Under the pieces are notes generated by a model. It saw only the letters and a program-made list of their open reading frames with translations. It did not search any database and had not been told where the DNA came from. From UBA1847 sp942492205 (GTDB lineage: Bacteria > Pseudomonadota > Gammaproteobacteria > Steroidobacterales > Woeseiaceae): DNA of 64,000 nt. Positions 60,198 through 64,000 of the stretch are shown piece after piece (the stretch's first letter is position 1; the number at the start of each line of letters is the position of its first letter). Location of the stretch: positions 62,001 to 126,000 of the forward strand of contig CALODT010000002.1 in assembly GCA_942492205.1 (NCBI GenBank). The letters run 5' to 3'. The position numbers were made by a program, and so were the translations under genes.

Positions 60198-61739
60198 ATG
60201 TCAGAAAAAACGCAAAGCGCCGCTCCGGGCGGTTTCCTTGGGACCGTCGAGCGTGTCGGCAACAAGCTGCCCGACCCGGCGATGCTGTTCGTCGGGCTGC
60301 TGGGCATCGTCTGGCTGCTGTCCTGGTTCATGTCGTATTTCACGTATGACGTCGTCGACCCCCGCACCGGCGAGGCAATCGTTGTCATTAACCAGCTGAC
60401 GGGCACCGGCTTCACGACCTTTCTTACCAATATGGTCAGCAACTTCGTTGGTTTTGGCCCGGTTGGTACCGTTCTCGTCGCCATGCTTGGCATCGGGGTT
60501 GCCGAACATTCGGGTTTCGTAACAACGGCAATCCGGGCGCTGCTCAACGTGACGCCTAAGTGGTTCCTGACGCCGATGGTTATCCTCGTGGGCATCGTGA
60601 GTCACTCTGCCGTTGACGCCGGTTACGTACTCGTCATCCCGCTCGGCGGCGTCATCTTTTATGCCGCTGGCCGTCATCCGCTGGCCGGCATCGCCGCGGC
60701 CTTCGCGGGCGTCTCCGGCGGATTCTCGGCGAACTTCGTGCCCTCGGCGCTCGACCCGTTGTTGCAGGGCCTGACGCAAAGCGGCGCGCAGCTTCTCGAT
60801 CCGGGCATCGTCGTGAATACGCTGAACAACTACTTCTTCACGACCATTTCATCGATATTAATCGTCGGCCTCGGCTGGTACATCACCGACAAGGTCGTCG
60901 ACCCACGGTTGCAAGGCACCGCTGTAGACGGCGATGCCGAGGACCTCCCGGAAATGCACCCATTGACCGACTCGGAGCGCAAGGGACTGCGGTGGTCGCT
61001 GCTCGTCATGGTGGCAGGCCTGGTCGTGCTCTTCATTTCGATGTGGCCGGAAGCGTCCGCCTGGCGCGATGCGGAAGGCGCCCTGGTTAATTTCTCATCA
61101 CCGATCATGCGCTCTATCGTGCCGCTGATCTTCTTCCTGTTCCTGATACCCGGCATCGTTTTCGGCTACACGACCGGTAATTTCAAGACCAGCAAAGACA
61201 TTATTCAGGGTATGTCGCATGCGATGAACAGCATGGCCTATTACCTCGTTATCATGTTTTTTATCGCGCAATTCGTTTACGCGTTCTCGGCTTCAAACCT
61301 CGGCACGCTGATGGCGCTGGAAGGCGCCAAAGCGCTAACGACGCTGAAGGATTTCCCGGCCGTGCTCGTCGTTGGCATCATCCTGCTAACGGGCTTCGTG
61401 AATATTTTCGTGGGTTCGGCAAGCGGCAAGTGGGGGCTGCTCGCACCCATCTTCGTACCGATGCTGATGTCGCTGGGTATCTCACCCGACCTGACGCAGG
61501 CCGCCTACCGGGTCGGTGACTCCAGCACCAATATCATCACGCCGCTGATGCCCTATTTCCCGCTCGTCGTTGTTTACTGCCAGCGCTACGTGAAGGGCAC
61601 CGGCATAGGAACGCTGGCTGCGATGATGTTGCCGTACTCCCTGAGCTTCCTCGCGGCGTGGACGGTGTTCCTGCTGATCTATTGGGCAATCGGCATTCCA
61701 CTGGGTATAGGCGCCAGCTATACCTATCCGGCGAGTTAA
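60198..61739 (+). CDS. abgT: AbgT-family transporter
   Basis: Protein of 513 residues and about nine to eleven membrane helices. Typical stretches are GVAEHSGFVTTAIRALL, SAVDAGYVLVIPLGG, GSASGKWGLLAPIFVPM and YRVGDSSTNIITPLMPYF. Family members import p-aminobenzoyl-glutamate or act as proton-driven exporters of sulfonamide-like compounds. The direction here cannot be read from sequence. abgA/abgB partners are absent. Confidence 0.92.
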   Translation: MSEKTQSAAPGGFLGTVERVGNKLPDPAMLFVGLLGIVWLLSWFMSYFTYDVVDPRTGEAIVVINQLTGTGFTTFLTNMVSNFVGFGPVGTVLVAMLGIGVAEHSGFVTTAIRALLNVTPKWFLTPMVILVGIVSHSAVDAGYVLVIPLGGVIFYAAGRHPLAGIAAAFAGVSGGFSANFVPSALDPLLQGLTQSGAQLLDPGIVVNTLNNYFFTTISSILIVGLGWYITDKVVDPRLQGTAVDGDAEDLPEMHPLTDSERKGLRWSLLVMVAGLVVLFISMWPEASAWRDAEGALVNFSSPIMRSIVPLIFFLFLIPGIVFGYTTGNFKTSKDIIQGMSHAMNSMAYYLVIMFFIAQFVYAFSASNLGTLMALEGAKALTTLKDFPAVLVVGIILLTGFVNIFVGSASGKWGLLAPIFVPMLMSLGISPDLTQAAYRVGDSSTNIITPLMPYFPLVVVYCQRYVKGTGIGTLAAMMLPYSLSFLAAWTVFLLIYWAIGIPLGIGASYTYPAS

Positions 61740-61748
61740 GGACGCGGC

Positions 61749-64000
61749 ATGCACGACTTCGAGAAACTCGGCGCCTTCTACCTCGGGAAGCGCTATGACA
61801 TGGAGGCCGAAAAGCTCACCGACGAGCTGGTACTTTATGATTCCAAGGACCTGACGACGCATGCGGTGATCATCGGCATGACAGGTTCCGGCAAGACGGG
61901 TCTCGGCATCGGCCTCCTGGAAGAAGCTGCGCTCGACCATATCCCGGTCATTGCCATCGATCCGAAGGGCGACATGGGCAACCTGTTGCTGACCTTTCCC
62001 AAGCTCGCGGCCGAGGATTTTCTGCCCTGGGTGAACCCGCGTTCCGCCCTCGACAAGGGCCAGACGGTCGACCAGTATGCCGCCGGCCAGGCGGCCCTGT
62101 GGAAAAAAGGACTCGGCGAATGGGGCCAGGACGGCAAGCGCATTGCCAAGCTCAGGAACAACGTCGACCTCAATATTTATACGCCCGGCAGCAACTCGGG
62201 CGTGCCGGTCTCCGTCCTGCAGTCTTTCAGTGCACCGGAGCAGGCGCTTATCGACGATGTCGATCTCTACCGGGAGCGCGTGCAGTCGACCGCAACCGGT
62301 ATTCTGACGCTGCTCGATATTGACGCGGACCCGGTCGCCAGTCGCGAACACATTCTCATCTCGCGACTGCTGGATAATGCGTGGCGCGAAGGCCGTAGCC
62401 TGGACGTCCCCGGCCTGATCAACGAAATTCAGGATCCGCCGATCAGCAAGGTCGGTGTCATGAACCTGGACTCGTTTTTTCCGGCGAAAGATCGCTTTTC
62501 GCTGGCAATGCGCCTGAACAACCTGCTCGCTGCGCCAGGATTCGAGGCGTGGATGCAGGGCACGCCGTTAAACGCCAAGAACCTGTTGTACACGGAAGAC
62601 GGCAAACCGCGAATTTCGATCATGTCGATCGCGCACCTCGATGACGCGCAGCGCATGTTCTTCGTCTCCATGCTCCTGAACGAGCTGATCGGCTGGATGC
62701 GGGCGCAGCAGGGAACATCGAGTCTCCGTGCGATTCTCTATATGGACGAGATCTTCGGCTACATGCCGCCGGTCGCGAACCCGCCGTCGAAGAGGCTGTT
62801 CCTGACGCTTCTGAAGCAGGCGCGCGCTTATGGACTCGGACTCGTGCTGGCGACGCAGAACCCCGTTGACCTCGATTACAAGGGTCTGTCGAATACCGGG
62901 ACCTGGTTTATCGGCCGCCTGCAAACGGAGCGCGACAAAGCGCGCGTCATGGAGGGCCTTGAAGGCGCCAGCGGCGGCAATTTCAACAAGCAGGAAATGG
63001 AGCGCACCATCGCCGGGCTCGGCAAACGGCGCTTCCTGCTGCATAACGTGCACGAAGACGAGGCGGTCGTATTCAACACGCGATGGGCCATGTCCTATCT
63101 CGCCGGCCCGCTGACCCGTGACCATATCCGTACACTGATGTCCGGGGTAAAGAAGACGCTGGCGGCCGCGGCAAAAACGGTATCGAAACCAAAGCGCAAG
63201 GCTGCCGACAGCGCGCCGGCACTGCCGCCCTCGGTCGAGCAGTTTTTCGTAAAAGGGCAGGGCGAAGAGATTGTCTATTACCCGCGGCTTATCGGCGCCG
63301 GCGACATCGTTTTCACCAGCGCTCGCTATGGCGTCGAGGACGAGCGCCAGGTCCTGCACACGGTCGAATTCGAAAGCGGCCCGGTCGAGGTCGATTGGGA
63401 CAACAGCGAAGTACTCGAGCTGTCGGTCGACGAGCTGTTGAACAGCGGGCAGCCGGACGCGAGTTTCACCGACTGCCCGGAAGCAGCCAACAATCCGAAA
63501 GCCTACGCGCGCTGGTCGAAGGACTACCAGCGCTGGTTGCGACAGAACGAGAACATCACGCTCTACAAGAGCAAGCGCTTTCGCCTTACGTCCGCGGCCG
63601 GCGAGACTGAAGGCGAATTCCGCGCCCGGCTGCAGGATGCAGCCAGCGAACAGCGCGACCAGGCGATCGCCAAGATTCGCAAACGTTACGCGAGCAAGGT
63701 GACGACGCTGGAAAACCGCCTGCTCAGGGCACAGCAGGCGATCAGCCGTGAGCAGCAGCAATCCACCAAGAAGAAACTCGATACCGCGATATCGTTCGGC
63801 ACGGCCATCCTCGGTGCGGTGCTTGGACGCAAGAAGCTGTCGAGTGCAACGGCAACGAAAATCGGTTCGGCGATCAAGACCGCAGGCGGCGCAAGCAAAG
63901 AGGCGGCCGATGTCGATCGCGCCATGCAGACGGCAAACAAGGTCAAGGAAGAAATGGCGGCACTGAATGCCGCCCTCGAAAAAGAGGTTGCGGATCTCGA
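61749..64000 (+). CDS. HerA-like ATPase with coiled-coil tail (partial, runs off window)
   Basis: An open frame of 750 codons begins 9 bases after abgT and is still open at 64000. The Walker A motif GMTGSGKT is at 43-50, followed by IAIDPKGDMGNLL. A Walker B-like LYMDEIFGYMPP is near 328, then ATQNPVDLDYKGLSNTGTWF, resembling HerA/FtsK-type RecA-like domains (DUF87). The C-terminal part (about 490 on) has a beta-rich region with VYYPRLIGAG, then a long Lys/Glu/Gln coiled coil and a small Gly/Ala-rich hydrophobic patch near 685-700 (FGTAILGAVLG). The usual NurA nuclease partner of HerA is not visible. The function is unknown. Confidence 0.8.
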   Translation, partial: MHDFEKLGAFYLGKRYDMEAEKLTDELVLYDSKDLTTHAVIIGMTGSGKTGLGIGLLEEAALDHIPVIAIDPKGDMGNLLLTFPKLAAEDFLPWVNPRSALDKGQTVDQYAAGQAALWKKGLGEWGQDGKRIAKLRNNVDLNIYTPGSNSGVPVSVLQSFSAPEQALIDDVDLYRERVQSTATGILTLLDIDADPVASREHILISRLLDNAWREGRSLDVPGLINEIQDPPISKVGVMNLDSFFPAKDRFSLAMRLNNLLAAPGFEAWMQGTPLNAKNLLYTEDGKPRISIMSIAHLDDAQRMFFVSMLLNELIGWMRAQQGTSSLRAILYMDEIFGYMPPVANPPSKRLFLTLLKQARAYGLGLVLATQNPVDLDYKGLSNTGTWFIGRLQTERDKARVMEGLEGASGGNFNKQEMERTIAGLGKRRFLLHNVHEDEAVVFNTRWAMSYLAGPLTRDHIRTLMSGVKKTLAAAAKTVSKPKRKAADSAPALPPSVEQFFVKGQGEEIVYYPRLIGAGDIVFTSARYGVEDERQVLHTVEFESGPVEVDWDNSEVLELSVDELLNSGQPDASFTDCPEAANNPKAYARWSKDYQRWLRQNENITLYKSKRFRLTSAAGETEGEFRARLQDAASEQRDQAIAKIRKRYASKVTTLENRLLRAQQAISREQQQSTKKKLDTAISFGTAILGAVLGRKKLSSATATKIGSAIKTAGGASKEAADVDRAMQTANKVKEEMAALNAALEKEVADL

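Noticed and set aside
1..64000. CRISPR arrays, tRNA or rRNA genes, insertion sequences, prophage
   Set aside because: No regularly spaced repeats, cloverleaf-like genes, transposases, integrases or phage structural genes were seen on either strand.

Overview
The window reads as chromosomal DNA of a free-living, aerobic gammaproteobacterium. The gene order is of gammaproteobacterial type (pilMNOPQ-aroK-aroB facing mrcA, yicC-gmk-rpoZ-spoT-ridA-recG, dtd-tatABC, an aa3-type cox operon with ctaG, surf1 and ctaB). Base composition is fairly high in G+C. A TolB-domain/TPR membrane protein and a TonB/TRAP uptake set suggest a marine or sediment lineage such as the Woeseiaceae or its neighbours; that placement is inference. 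No tRNA, rRNA, insertion sequence, prophage or CRISPR array was seen. Almost all of the window is ordinary core genome.

Layout. 1-3.2 kb: a TPR/TolB-domain inner-membrane protein and a glutathione S-transferase. 3.3-12.9 kb, minus strand: type IV pilus genes pilM-N-O-P-Q, a terminator-like hairpin, then aroK, aroB, dgt, pyrF and hemE, several joined by 1-nt stop/start overlaps. 13.3-16.5 kb: mrcA (PBP1A), divergent from pilM across a region with a CRP/Vfr-like palindrome, then an unknown 203-residue protein. 16.6-18.2 kb, minus: gltA and rpmE. 18.2-18.6 kb: a low-GC spacer with two perfect inverted DnaA boxes. 18.6-21.8 kb, minus: a PP2C phosphatase, rph, rdgB and hemW. 22.0-29.6 kb, plus: yicC, gmk, rpoZ, spoT, ridA, recG, ubiA. 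29.6-31.4 kb: comF and a divergent BioC-like methyltransferase.

31.7-40.6 kb: the cytochrome c oxidase operon (coxB, coxA, a 39-residue membrane protein, ctaG, coxC, then surf1, a Sco-like protein, ctaB and an FkbM methyltransferase). A heme A synthase gene (ctaA), often present in such operons, is missing. Directly downstream is an ECF sigma factor, a likely membrane anti-sigma protein and an extremely acidic exported protein. 40.8-47.5 kb: a TPR/beta-barrel outer-membrane protein, uvrD, and the potassium uptake genes trkA-trkH. 47.6-56.0 kb: an uptake and catabolism island (TRAP permeases, class III aminotransferase, TonB receptor, FAD amine/amino-acid oxidoreductase, TRAP binding protein). 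56.3-61.7 kb: dtd, tatABC, a POT peptide transporter and an AbgT transporter. 61.7-64.0 kb: a large HerA-like ATPase with a coiled-coil tail that runs off the window.

The least explained items are the HerA-like ATPase, the sigma/anti-sigma/acidic-protein unit, the dispersed TRAP/TonB/oxidoreductase island, the unknown protein beside mrcA, and the structured intergenic regions at 13.0, 18.3, 28.6 and 56.1 kb. I did not find a clearly new multi-gene system.
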